From Piscibacillus sp052246295 (GTDB lineage Bacteria; Bacillota; Bacilli; Bacillales; Alkalibacillaceae), in the NCBI GenBank assembly GCA_052246295.1, contig JBQQCO010000012.1: a DNA stretch of 64,000 nt; one strand, written 5' to 3'. Positions 22,736 through 32,435 of the stretch are shown piece by piece. Position numbers and translations under genes: made by a program. Under the pieces are notes generated by a model that did no database searches, was not told where the DNA came from, and was given only the letters and a program-made list of their open reading frames with translations. How positions within the stretch are numbered: position 1 is the first letter of the stretch; each line of letters opens with the position of its first letter.

Positions 22736-24004
22736 TTATTGTCTTACAGTAAACGCTTTCTGTGCAATATCTTTTCTATAAAAAGTGTTTTCAGAATTTA
22801 GTTTTTCCATTTCTTGATAAACTTTCTTATAGGCTCCTTCAAGTGTCAGGTCTTCTGCTGCCACTAACAACAATCGTCCTCCGTTAGTAAGCCAACTGCC
22901 TTCGTTGTATTTCGTTCCGGCATGAAAAATTAATGAATCAGCGTTCATGTTATTTAAATCCGAGATTTCTTGGCCTTTTGCGTAAGCTTCTGGATAACCT
23001 TTTGATGCTAATACAACTCCTACAACCGCTTCCTCATGCCACTTCAAATCAATCGGTTTCTTATTCATAACTGCCTCTAACACTTGAACTAGATCATTTT
23101 CTAATCTTGGAAGAACCACTTGTGCTTCTGGGTCTCCAAACCTGGCATTAAACTCAATGACTTTAGGTCCTTCTACAGTATTAATAAGTCCTGCATATAA
23201 TACACCATGAAAAGGCATGCCTTCCTTAACCATGGCTTTAGCCGTAGGTTTTAGGATATTTTCAATTGCTTCGGTTCGAACATCATCACTAATTTGTGGA
23301 ACAGGTGAATAAGCTCCCATACCGCCAGTATTAGGGCCTTTGTCATCATCAAATGCGCGTTTATGGTCTTGTGAAATGTCCATAGGAAAAACATCCTCAC
23401 CATTGACAAACGCCATTAAGGAAAACTCTTCACCTACTAAAAACTCCTCAATGACAATCGTTTCACCTGCATCACCAAACTTTTGGTTCTGTAAAAAGTC
23501 ATCAATTGCTTCGTCTGCTTCATTAACCGTATGTGCAATGACAACACCTTTTCCAGCCGCTAATCCATCTGCTTTAATAACAATCGGGACGCCCGCTTCA
23601 CGCACATAAGCTTTGGCTTGATCTACACAGTCAAACGATTCATAACGAGCTGTTGGAATGTTATGGGTCTTCATTAACTCTTTAGCAAACTGCTTACTCC
23701 CTTCAATACGGGCCGCTTCCTTTGTTGGACCCAAAATCGAAAGCCCATGCTCTTGAAATTGATCAACAATCCCCTCAGTTAAAGGAGCTTCAGGCCCAAC
23801 AATGGTTAAATCAATACGTTGTTCTTTGACTAGTTGGATTAATCCATCAAAATCTAATTCTTGAATGTTAACTAAAGTAGCAACGTCTTTCATCCCATCA
23901 TTACCCGGAGCAACCAAGACTTCATCAACCATTAAACTCTGCTTTAACTTCCATGCTAATACATGTTCTCTTCCACCACGACCAACAACGAGTACCTTCT
24001 TCAT
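22736..24004 (-). CDS. purD: Phosphoribosylamine-glycine ligase (GAR synthetase)
   Basis: A 422-aa ATP-grasp ligase, step 2 of IMP synthesis. N-terminal VVGRGGREHVLAWKL, ATP-grasp segment IKADGLAAGKGVVIA, then MGAYSPVPQI and NARFGDPEAQVVLPRL. Last gene of the pur operon, 29 bases after purH. Confidence 0.96.
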   Translation of the reverse strand: MKKVLVVGRGGREHVLAWKLKQSLMVDEVLVAPGNDGMKDVATLVNIQELDFDGLIQLVKEQRIDLTIVGPEAPLTEGIVDQFQEHGLSILGPTKEAARIEGSKQFAKELMKTHNIPTARYESFDCVDQAKAYVREAGVPIVIKADGLAAGKGVVIAHTVNEADEAIDDFLQNQKFGDAGETIVIEEFLVGEEFSLMAFVNGEDVFPMDISQDHKRAFDDDKGPNTGGMGAYSPVPQISDDVRTEAIENILKPTAKAMVKEGMPFHGVLYAGLINTVEGPKVIEFNARFGDPEAQVVLPRLENDLVQVLEAVMNKKPIDLKWHEEAVVGVVLASKGYPEAYAKGQEISDLNNMNADSLIFHAGTKYNEGSWLTNGGRLLLVAAEDLTLEGAYKKVYQEMEKLNSENTFYRKDIAQKAFTVRQ

Positions 24005-24033
24005 AAGGACCTCCCAAAATCAATATCAAAACA

Positions 24034-25572
24034 TTAATGTTTAAAGTGACGCACACCTGTAAAGACCATTGCGATTCCATATTCATTACACTTATCAATC
24101 GAGTCTTGGTCTCGCTTAGAACCACCTGGTTGTATAATCGCTCTGACGCCTGCTTGATATGCTGCTTCCACCGTATCGTCCATAGGGAAAAATGCATCTG
24201 ATGCCATCACTGATCCTTTGGCTTTCACACCAGCCTGTTCGCTTGCAATTTTTGCTGCCCCAACACGGTTCATCTGACCAGCCCCAATACCAATGGTTTG
24301 TGACCCTTTGGCAAGTAATATAGCATTTGATTTGACGTGCTTGACGACTTTCCATGCGAACTTCAAATCCTTCCATTCAGCATCCGTCGGGTGACGTTCA
24401 GTTACAACCTTAAAATCAGACTCATTTAACTCATTACGGTCCTCATCTTGAATTAATACCCCGCCTCCGACTGACTTAATTTGGGGCTCTGGCTGACTTA
24501 GTTCCGTACTAACTTTAATTAGACGTATATTCTTTTTCGCGGTTAAAATCTCTAATGCATCATCAGTAAAATCTGGAGCCAGAATGATTTCTAAGAAAAT
24601 TTGACTCATCTCTTTTGCCGTATCAGCATCTACGGTTCTATTTAAAGCAACAATCCCACCAAAGATTGAGGTAGAATCTGCTTCATAGGTATGTTGATAG
24701 GCTTCGAATATCGTTTCACCAATTCCAACACCACAAGGGTTCATATGCTTAACTGCAACAGCCGCTGGTTCATCATACTCCTTCACGATTTGTAGAGCTG
24801 AATCAGCGTCTTGTATGTTGTTATAAGAAAGCTCTTTACCGTGTAATTGTGTCGCATTAACTAGTGACGAACTTGCCGCAAAAGGCTCGGCATAAAAGGC
24901 CGCTTTCTGGTGTGGATTTTCACCGTACCTTAGTGTTTGTTTTCGTTCATATGTAAATGTTTTAGTTTCAGGAAATTCCTCGCCTGTTTGCTTCGTTAAA
25001 TAATCTGCTATTAAGGCATCATAATGGGCTGTGTGTCTAAAGACTTTTGCCGCCAGATTGCGTTTTAATTCTAGTGAAATCCCATTACCTTTTAGTTCAT
25101 TTAAAACTTGTTCATAATCATCAGGGTCAACAACCACTGTCACATCTTCATGATTTTTAGCAGCAGAACGTAACATCGTTGGACCGCCAATATCGATGTT
25201 TTCAATTGCATCATCAAAGGTAACATCCTCTTTTGAAATTGTTTCTTTAAACGGATAAAGGTTCACAACCACATAATCAATGGGTTGAATTTGTTGCTCT
25301 TCAAGTTGTGACAGGTGAGATTCTTCTGATCGTTTAGCTAATAATCCTGCATGGACGTTAGGATGTAAAGTTTTCACTCGTCCGTTTAAAATCTCTGGAA
25401 ATCCAGTCACCTCTGAAATCCCAATGACCGGTACATTAGCTTCTTCTAATATTTTTCTCGTACCACCTGTTGAAATGATTTCAATTCCTTGTTGCGCCAA
25501 TTCTTTTGCAAATTCAACAATGCCAGTTTTGTTAGATACACTAATTAATGCTCGTTTCTGCAACAACCTCAT
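24034..25572 (-). CDS. purH: AICAR transformylase/IMP cyclohydrolase
   Basis: A 512-aa bifunctional enzyme for the last two steps to IMP. The N-terminal 150 residues are the MGS-like cyclohydrolase (SVSNKTGIVEFAKEL, LHPNVHAGLLAKR). The rest is the transformylase with the KHMNPCGVG motif holding the catalytic Lys-His, and the QMNRVGAAKIA block. Uses 10-formyl-THF. Its start overlaps purN by 32 bases, so translation is coupled. Confidence 0.97.
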   Translation of the reverse strand: MRLLQKRALISVSNKTGIVEFAKELAQQGIEIISTGGTRKILEEANVPVIGISEVTGFPEILNGRVKTLHPNVHAGLLAKRSEESHLSQLEEQQIQPIDYVVVNLYPFKETISKEDVTFDDAIENIDIGGPTMLRSAAKNHEDVTVVVDPDDYEQVLNELKGNGISLELKRNLAAKVFRHTAHYDALIADYLTKQTGEEFPETKTFTYERKQTLRYGENPHQKAAFYAEPFAASSSLVNATQLHGKELSYNNIQDADSALQIVKEYDEPAAVAVKHMNPCGVGIGETIFEAYQHTYEADSTSIFGGIVALNRTVDADTAKEMSQIFLEIILAPDFTDDALEILTAKKNIRLIKVSTELSQPEPQIKSVGGGVLIQDEDRNELNESDFKVVTERHPTDAEWKDLKFAWKVVKHVKSNAILLAKGSQTIGIGAGQMNRVGAAKIASEQAGVKAKGSVMASDAFFPMDDTVEAAYQAGVRAIIQPGGSKRDQDSIDKCNEYGIAMVFTGVRHFKH

Positions 25573-26134
25573 CCTTTCTATATAGCTGCTTTAATACCTG
25601 TGGGTATAGACGGTGTTCAACTTGCTGGATTTTTTCTTTTAACGTTCCATGAGTATCTTGAGGATCAATAGACACTTTCTCCTGCAAAATAACTGGCCCG
25701 GTATCAATGCCTTCATCAACGTAATGAATCGTGACACCCGTTTCGGTCACACCTGCTTCCAACGATTGCTCTATTGCGTTCAACCCTGGGAAATCTGGTA
25801 ACAATGATGGGTGAATATTAATAATTTGTTTCTCAAAATGTTTTAAAATCGTTGGACCTATTAATCTCATATAACCAGCAAGGACGATTGAATCTACTCT
25901 ATTTCTGATCAACAAGGCTAACACGTCTGCTTCATAAGCTGTTTTGTCTGGGTAATGACTAGGTGACAATGAGACTGAATGAATGCCCAAATTATGTGCT
26001 CTTTGCAACGCATAAGCTTCTGGTTGATCTGAAAACAATAACACAATCTCATAGTTCTCTTCCAATTTAGATGCGTGAACAATCGATTCAAAATTTGACC
26101 CGTTTCCTGATGCGAATACGGCTACTCGCTTCAT
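25541..26134 (-). CDS. purN: GAR transformylase
   Basis: A 197-aa enzyme, step 3, adding a formyl group from 10-formyl-THF to GAR. VFASGNGSNFESIV binds phosphate; INIHPSLLPDFPGLNA carries the catalytic Asn-His; the Asp lies in VDEGIDTGPVILQ. Follows purM by 2 bases. Confidence 0.96.
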   Translation of the reverse strand: MKRVAVFASGNGSNFESIVHASKLEENYEIVLLFSDQPEAYALQRAHNLGIHSVSLSPSHYPDKTAYEADVLALLIRNRVDSIVLAGYMRLIGPTILKHFEKQIINIHPSLLPDFPGLNAIEQSLEAGVTETGVTIHYVDEGIDTGPVILQEKVSIDPQDTHGTLKEKIQQVEHRLYPQVLKQLYRKDEVVAETSIN

Positions 26135-26136
26135 TG

Positions 26137-27156
26137 CTACTCCTCCTCTACCGTCTCAACACCTTCTCCATCACGGATATGCCCGATGACATAAGCTTCA
26201 TCTAGTTCATGTAAAACGTTCATCACATGCTTTTTACTAACGGCTAACACCATACCAATTCCCATATTAAACACTTGATATAAATCGTGTTGAGTTAAAT
26301 TCCCGTGTTCTTGTAAAAACGTGAAGACGTCTGGTATTGGGAATGATGAAATATCAACTTTAGCACCAAGACCTTCTGGAAGCATTCTTGGAATGTTTTC
26401 ATAGAACCCTCCACCCGTTATATGCGCTGCAGCCTTAAGGTAACCAAGCTGTTTAGTTTTTAGCACATCACGAACATATATTTTTGTTGGTGTTAAAAGA
26501 ACTTCTCCTAATGGTTGATTAAATGGTTCATAGATTTGATTTAAGTCTAATTTTGCATCAGCTATGATTTTTCGTACAAGTGAAAAGCCATTGCTGTGAA
26601 TACCACTAGATGGTAAACCGACCAAGACATCTCCTGATTTAACATTGTCAGCTGAGATGATCTCACGTTTCTCACAAGCCCCCACAGCAAAGCCGGCTAC
26701 ATCATACTCATCTTCTGCGTAAATGCCTGGCATCTCAGCTGTCTCACCCCCGATTAGGGCACAACCAGCTTCTTCACATCCATCCGCAATTCCTTTTACA
26801 ATTTGTTCAATCGTTTCAGGATTTGCTTTCCCCAAACCGATGTAATCTAGAAAATACAAAGGTTCCGCACCTTGCACGACAATATCGTTCACGCACATGG
26901 CGACAGCATCAATGCCAATGGTGTCGTGGCGATTCATGTCATAAGCTAATTTAAGTTTCGTGCCAACGCCGTCGGTTCCTGAAATCAAAACAGGTTCATC
27001 ATAGTTTAACTGTGACAAGTCAAACATGCCTCCGAAATTGCCTAAAGCACCCATTACACCTGCTCGATTCGTTCTCTTCACGTGGTTTTTCATACGGTTA
27101 ACCGCTTCATAACCCGCTTCAATGTCCACTCCAGCTTGCTTATACGCTTCAGACAT
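26137..27156 (-). CDS. purM: AIR synthetase
   Basis: A 339-aa enzyme, step 5, closing the imidazole ring with ATP. Motifs VLISGTDGVGTKLKLA, GIDAVAMCVNDIVVQGAEP and GGETAEMPGIY. It abuts purF with no gap. Confidence 0.97.
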   Translation of the reverse strand: MSEAYKQAGVDIEAGYEAVNRMKNHVKRTNRAGVMGALGNFGGMFDLSQLNYDEPVLISGTDGVGTKLKLAYDMNRHDTIGIDAVAMCVNDIVVQGAEPLYFLDYIGLGKANPETIEQIVKGIADGCEEAGCALIGGETAEMPGIYAEDEYDVAGFAVGACEKREIISADNVKSGDVLVGLPSSGIHSNGFSLVRKIIADAKLDLNQIYEPFNQPLGEVLLTPTKIYVRDVLKTKQLGYLKAAAHITGGGFYENIPRMLPEGLGAKVDISSFPIPDVFTFLQEHGNLTQHDLYQVFNMGIGMVLAVSKKHVMNVLHELDEAYVIGHIRDGEGVETVEEE

Positions 27157-28590
27157 TTAAGACCTCACTCCGATCAGCTTTTCTTTTTCATGTGGTGGTA
27201 ACGAATCTTCATATAGATCAGTCGGATATTTTCCTGTAAAACAAGCTAGACAGTGTCCACAATTTGGACTGGGGTCATTACGGTCTACCGCATCCACCAT
27301 AGCGTCAACAGGTAAGAATGAAAGGGAATCAGCACCGATGATGTCTCTGATTTCTTCAACTGAATAATTGGCCGCGATTAATTCCCCTGAATTGGATGTA
27401 TCGATGCCATAAAAACAAGGATGAGTAATCGGTGGCGAACTGATCCGCACATGCACTTCCGCTGCACCAGCTTCTTTTAACATTTTGACAATCCGTTTAG
27501 ACGTCGTCCCTCGAACAATCGAATCATCCACCATGACCACTCGTTTACCTTCAACAATCTTTTTAACCGCCGATAGCTTCATTTGAACGCCTCGTTCACG
27601 TAAGGCTTGAGACGGTTGAATAAATGTTCTACCTACATAACGGTTTTTAATTAGTCCTAACTCATAAGGGATACCAGATTGTTCAGCAAATCCAATGGCT
27701 GCAGATATACTTGAATCTGGTACACCTGTTACGACATCCGCTTCAACAGACGCAACATCAGCTAACTTCTTGCCAAGTCGTTTACGTACACTATGAATGT
27801 TCTGACGATCCACATTGCTGTCAGGACGTGCGAAATAAATGTATTCCATCGAACAAATGGAGCGATTATAAGGCTCTTGAAAACGATCGAAGTGAATACC
27901 TTTTTCATCGATAACAACAAGCTCTCCAGGTTCAATCTCACGAATATACTCCGCTCCTACGACATCAAAAGCACATGTCTCAGATGCAATCGCATAACCA
28001 CTACAAACTTTTGCAAGAGATAAGGGCCTCATCCCACGAGGGTCTAAGGCTGCTACTAACCTCTTTTCATCTAGCATCACTACAGCGTACGCGCCTTCTA
28101 GTTCGTTAAGGGCCTGTTTCATGCGATTAATAATCGGCCCTCTCCCTGCACGTTTAATTAAATGAGCAATTACTTCTGTATCTGATGTCGTCTGAAAAAT
28201 ACTCCCCGTCTCCTCTAATTCATGACGAAGTTTCGTCGCATTCACCAAATTCCCATTATGAGCAATGGATAGTGAACCAGTACTCGACCTAAAATAGAGA
28301 GGTTGAATGTTCTCAACCGTTTTACCGCCTGCGGTTGAGTAACGAACGTGACCTATAGCTGAGTGACCTGACAAGCTCTTTAATTCCTCTTCATCGAGAA
28401 CATCCGTGACAAGGCCTTGACCTTTAGATTGTTTTAGGTCAAAACCGTCAGAAACGACGACACCTGCCCCTTCTTGTCCTCGGTGTTGCAAAGCATGCAA
28501 GCCGTAATACGTCATATGGGCAGCCTGAGGATGGCCATATACACCAAAGATCCCGCACTCTTCATTTAAGCCTTTGATTTCACCAAACAT
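27157..28590 (-). CDS. purF: Glutamine PRPP amidotransferase
   Basis: A 477-aa enzyme for the committed step of purine synthesis. The propeptide MFGEIKGLNEE precedes the catalytic Cys12 of CGIFG, as in B. subtilis. The C-terminal half has the PRPP loop RVVMVDDSIVRGTTS. Cysteines in the C-terminal region (CGHCLAC and HPCFYG) fit the 4Fe-4S cluster type. ATG at 28590 is used because GAAAGGGG lies before it; a TTG six codons upstream overlaps that site. Its start lies 25 bases inside purL. Confidence 0.96.
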   Translation of the reverse strand: MFGEIKGLNEECGIFGVYGHPQAAHMTYYGLHALQHRGQEGAGVVVSDGFDLKQSKGQGLVTDVLDEEELKSLSGHSAIGHVRYSTAGGKTVENIQPLYFRSSTGSLSIAHNGNLVNATKLRHELEETGSIFQTTSDTEVIAHLIKRAGRGPIINRMKQALNELEGAYAVVMLDEKRLVAALDPRGMRPLSLAKVCSGYAIASETCAFDVVGAEYIREIEPGELVVIDEKGIHFDRFQEPYNRSICSMEYIYFARPDSNVDRQNIHSVRKRLGKKLADVASVEADVVTGVPDSSISAAIGFAEQSGIPYELGLIKNRYVGRTFIQPSQALRERGVQMKLSAVKKIVEGKRVVMVDDSIVRGTTSKRIVKMLKEAGAAEVHVRISSPPITHPCFYGIDTSNSGELIAANYSVEEIRDIIGADSLSFLPVDAMVDAVDRNDPSPNCGHCLACFTGKYPTDLYEDSLPPHEKEKLIGVRS

Positions 28591-30776
28591 GGTAAAGCCC
28601 CTTTCCAAAGGTTCGTTAAATGATCAACGGATTGTTGAACCACCTTTTTCCCGTTAAATAACACTGATAACTTACCATTGTTCGTAACTATACCAATTCG
28701 TGTTGCATCAACTAACTCTTCAAATGCTTGAGCGTCTTCTGGCTTAACAGTTAGTACAAATCTTGATTGTGTTTCACTGAAAAGTTCAATGACATCATCA
28801 CCTGATAATTCAATGTCTAACCCTAAATTTGTCGTCATTACTTTTTCAGCCAATGCAACCGCTAAACCGCCTTCCGACACATCATGAGCTGATGATACGA
28901 CTCCTTGTTGAATCGCATTTAGTAGTTGCTTAAGTCTTTTTTGTTCAATCTGTAAATCGAGATTAGGTGTGTCACCGTCATATCTATCTGTTAATAGCTT
29001 TTGCAGCTCGCTACCAGCCACTTCATCTGTTGACTCGCCGATTAAATAGACGTAGTCGCCAACCTGTTTTGCTTGTTGCGTGGTGATATGCTCTAAGTCG
29101 TGAATGAGACCTACCATTCCAATCACTGGGGTTGGGTAGACACTCGTTCCATTAGTCTCATTGTAAAGTGACACGTTTCCGCTGATGACAGGCGTACTAA
29201 GCACCTCACAAGCCTCTGCCACTCCGTCCGTCGCTTGCTCCATCGCCCAAAATATCTCAGGCTTATCTGGATTACCAAAGTTTAAACAATCCGTAATCGC
29301 AACAGGTTCCGCACCAGAACAAACGATATTACGCGCCGCTTCAGCTACGGCAATCCGCCCGCCACGCTTCGGGTTCAGATGTAAATATCGCGAATTACAG
29401 TCAGTCGTCATCGCAATCGCTTTGTTCGTTCCACGAATACGTAAAACAGCGGCATCAGAACCAGGCTGCACCACCGTATTTGTCTGAACTTGATAATCGT
29501 ATTGCTGATATACCCATTCCTTACTCGCAATCGTAGGCTGCTGCAACAGCTCTTCTAACACTTGATTAGCATCTTCAATTTTATATGTTGGTTTAGGTTG
29601 TTTAGCTTTTTTAGGCTCAACAGAAGGCATGTGGTACACAGGTGCATCTTCTGCTAGTGCATCCACTGGAACATCAGTTACAATATCTCCCTTAAAAATT
29701 AATCGAAATTGCTGCTCTTCAATGACACGACCAACTTCAACGGCTTCAAGATCATATTTAGAAACGATGTCTTTAATTTCGCGTTCACGGCCTTTTTCTA
29801 CCACGATTAACATACGTTCCTGAGACTCAGACAACATCATTTCATACGGTGTCATCCCACGTTCACGCTGCGGAACTAAATCTAAGTTCAATTCAATTCC
29901 AGTCCCAGCTTTACTCGCCATCTCACTTGCTGAAGACGTTAAACCAGCCGCTCCCATGTCCTGAATACCGACTAACGCATCACATTTAACAATTTCTAAG
30001 CAAGCTTCTATTAAAAGTTTTTCCATAAACGGGTCGCCTACTTGAACAGCAGGACGATCTTCTGCCGATTCATCAGTTAATTCTTCAGACGCAAACGTCG
30101 CACCATGAATACCATCTCGGCCAGTCGCTGACCCTATGTACATCACCGTATTCCCGATACCTTTCGCTTGACCAATTTGAATATCTTCATGACGGATTAA
30201 GCCAACACACATCGCATTCACAAGTGGATTCCCTTTATAACAATCATCAAATTGAATCTCGCCACCAACCGTCGGAACCCCGATACAGTTTCCGTAACCA
30301 GCAATGCCTGAGACGACCTCTTCAAATAAGTATTTCGTTCTTGGATGATCTAACTCGCCAAATCTTAATGAATTTAATAAAGCAATCGGACGAGCCCCCA
30401 TCGAAAACACATCACGAATGATTCCACCGACTCCTGTTGCTGCTCCTTGGTATGGTTCAATCGCTGAAGGGTGATTATGGCTTTCAATTTTAAACGCTAC
30501 GGCTAAATCATCTCCAATATCAATAATGCCCGCCCCTTCACCAGGGCCTTGGAGGACACGCTTACCTTCAGTCGGAAACTTATTTAAAAGAGGCTTAGAT
30601 TTTTTATAACTACAATGTTCACTCCACATCACGGAAAAAATACCAGTCTCAGTGTAATTAGGAGTTCTCCCTAGTAAACTTTCAATCTTTTGAAACTCTT
30701 CATCTGTCAGACCCATTTCAGCATAAAGCTTTTGTTCTTTAATCTCGTTCGCATTCGGTTCAAGAAGTAACGGCAT
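28566..30776 (-). CDS. purL: FGAM synthase, large subunit (short type)
   Basis: A 736-aa small-type PurL that works with PurS and PurQ in step 4. SVMWSEHCSYKKSKPLL, GEGAGIIDIGD and GVGGIIRDVFSMGARP are typical, with AHDVSEGGLAVALAE in the second half. Overlaps purQ by 17 bases and purF by 25. Confidence 0.97.
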   Translation of the reverse strand: MPLLLEPNANEIKEQKLYAEMGLTDEEFQKIESLLGRTPNYTETGIFSVMWSEHCSYKKSKPLLNKFPTEGKRVLQGPGEGAGIIDIGDDLAVAFKIESHNHPSAIEPYQGAATGVGGIIRDVFSMGARPIALLNSLRFGELDHPRTKYLFEEVVSGIAGYGNCIGVPTVGGEIQFDDCYKGNPLVNAMCVGLIRHEDIQIGQAKGIGNTVMYIGSATGRDGIHGATFASEELTDESAEDRPAVQVGDPFMEKLLIEACLEIVKCDALVGIQDMGAAGLTSSASEMASKAGTGIELNLDLVPQRERGMTPYEMMLSESQERMLIVVEKGREREIKDIVSKYDLEAVEVGRVIEEQQFRLIFKGDIVTDVPVDALAEDAPVYHMPSVEPKKAKQPKPTYKIEDANQVLEELLQQPTIASKEWVYQQYDYQVQTNTVVQPGSDAAVLRIRGTNKAIAMTTDCNSRYLHLNPKRGGRIAVAEAARNIVCSGAEPVAITDCLNFGNPDKPEIFWAMEQATDGVAEACEVLSTPVISGNVSLYNETNGTSVYPTPVIGMVGLIHDLEHITTQQAKQVGDYVYLIGESTDEVAGSELQKLLTDRYDGDTPNLDLQIEQKRLKQLLNAIQQGVVSSAHDVSEGGLAVALAEKVMTTNLGLDIELSGDDVIELFSETQSRFVLTVKPEDAQAFEELVDATRIGIVTNNGKLSVLFNGKKVVQQSVDHLTNLWKGALPCLVKSKA

Positions 30777-31443
30777 GGTGTTCCCTCCAATTGACTAGAA
30801 TCGATTGAAATAACCTTAATCCATCCTCACAGCCTAATAGAGAATCCACTGCTCGCTCAGGGTGAGGCATCATACCTAATACATTTCCGGCTTCATTACA
30901 GATCCCCGCAATATTCTCTTTTGAGCCGTTTGGGTTATCGGCATAAGTAAACACAATCTGATTGTTTTGCTTAAGCTGTTTAAATGTCTCACCATCACAC
31001 TCATAATTTCCCTCCGCATGAGCAATTGGAAGTGAGATGCGTTCATCTAGTTGATACTCACTTGAGAAGATTGTTTCGTTATTCTCAACAATCACTGGCG
31101 TTGTGTCACAGATGAACTTAAGACGATCGTTTCGCTTCATAGCACCAGGTAATAACCCTGTCTCAAGTAAAATTTGAAAACCATTACAAACGCCTAGCAC
31201 TGGTTTACCAGATGCAGCGAAATTTCTAACTGCTTCCATCACCGGTGAAAAACTAGCAATCGACCCTGACCTTAAGTAATCACCGTATGAAAACCCACCT
31301 GGAAGAAGGACTGCATCAAAACCGGTTAAATCATGCTCACGATGCGACACATAAGCAACCTCTTCACCAAGTGCCTCACGAATCGCATGGAACATATCCG
31401 TATCACAATTAGATCCAGGGAACACCACTACCGCGAACTTCAC
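30760..31443 (-). CDS. purQ: FGAM synthase, glutaminase subunit
   Basis: A 227-aa class I amidotransferase that delivers ammonia to PurL. VVVFPGSNCDTD at the N-terminus, nucleophile Cys in PVLGVCNGFQIL, His-Glu in MMPHPERAVD. Overlaps purS by 4 bases (ATGA type). Confidence 0.96.
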   Translation of the reverse strand: MKFAVVVFPGSNCDTDMFHAIREALGEEVAYVSHREHDLTGFDAVLLPGGFSYGDYLRSGSIASFSPVMEAVRNFAASGKPVLGVCNGFQILLETGLLPGAMKRNDRLKFICDTTPVIVENNETIFSSEYQLDERISLPIAHAEGNYECDGETFKQLKQNNQIVFTYADNPNGSKENIAGICNEAGNVLGMMPHPERAVDSLLGCEDGLRLFQSILVNWREHHAVTS

Positions 31444-31691
31444 GAGGACACGACCTCCTCTGTCTCGTAACGATAATCCTCAATAACCGGATTGGCGAGA
31501 AGTTGCTCACACATATCCTTAATCTGCGTATCCGTTGCCACTTCCGAATCTAATGTGAATTCCATATATTTTCCGATTCTCATGTCACTAACACCTTGAA
31601 AATCCTTTGCTTGTAGTGCTTGCTCGACTGCCTTTCCTTGAGGGTCCAACACCCCTTCTTTTAATGTCACATACACTTTTACTTTAACCAT
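31440..31691 (-). CDS. purS: FGAM synthase, PurS subunit
   Basis: An 83-aa bridging subunit (VKVKVYVTLKEGVLDPQGKA) that holds PurL and PurQ together. The ATG at 31691 overlaps the purC stop by 8 bases; a TTG three codons upstream was rejected. Confidence 0.93.
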   Translation of the reverse strand: MVKVKVYVTLKEGVLDPQGKAVEQALQAKDFQGVSDMRIGKYMEFTLDSEVATDTQIKDMCEQLLANPVIEDYRYETEEVVSS

Positions 31692-32406
31692 GAGACACAA
31701 CCCCCTTTAAGCGTTCTAACACTTTTGTATAAGTTTCTTCCACACTTCCGATTCCTTGACGGAACACATCTTTATCGAGTTTCTCATTCGTGTTTACATC
31801 CCATAATCGACACGTATCAGGCGAAACCTCATCTGATAAAATGAGACTACCCTCTGAGTCATACCCAAACTCCAACTTAAAATCTACTAACCTTAGACCA
31901 CACATCTTAAAGTAATTCACCAACACTAGATTTATTCTAAGTGAGAGTTCTTTCATTCTAGTTAAGTCATCTTGTTTAACTAGATTTAAAAGCTCAATAT
32001 GATCGTCATTAATTAAGGGGTCTCCGAGTTCATCATCCTTGTAGTAATACTCAACAATTGGTGCATTCAATGTCTCCCCTTCTGTTAATCCAAGCCGTTT
32101 CACCAAACTACCTGCCGCTACGTTTCGAACGACGACTTCAATCGGGATAATATCTGTATGTTTAACGAGCTGTTCATCATCTGAAATTTGTTTAACCCAA
32201 TGATTAGGTATCCCTTCATTACGCAAAACATTGAATAAAATCGACGAGATTTGATTATTTAATGCACCTTTACCGTGTTCCATTGATGTCTTTTGCCCGT
32301 TAAAAGCTGTTAAGTCATTTTTATACTGCACCAACAACAGGTTGGCATCGTCTGTTTGATATAATCTCTTCGCCTTACCTTCATACACCAATTGTCCTTT
32401 TTCCAT
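31684..32406 (-). CDS. purC: SAICAR synthetase
   Basis: A 240-aa ligase joining CAIR and aspartate. Begins QLVYEGKAKRLYQTDD; VVRNVAAGSLVKRLG and LVDFKLEFGYD are the substrate and ATP motifs. AAGGGG lies upstream of the ATG. Confidence 0.97.
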   Translation of the reverse strand: MEKGQLVYEGKAKRLYQTDDANLLLVQYKNDLTAFNGQKTSMEHGKGALNNQISSILFNVLRNEGIPNHWVKQISDDEQLVKHTDIIPIEVVVRNVAAGSLVKRLGLTEGETLNAPIVEYYYKDDELGDPLINDDHIELLNLVKQDDLTRMKELSLRINLVLVNYFKMCGLRLVDFKLEFGYDSEGSLILSDEVSPDTCRLWDVNTNEKLDKDVFRQGIGSVEETYTKVLERLKGVVSHG

Positions 32407-32435
32407 GACACTCAGCCCCTTTTGTAGTCTTACAC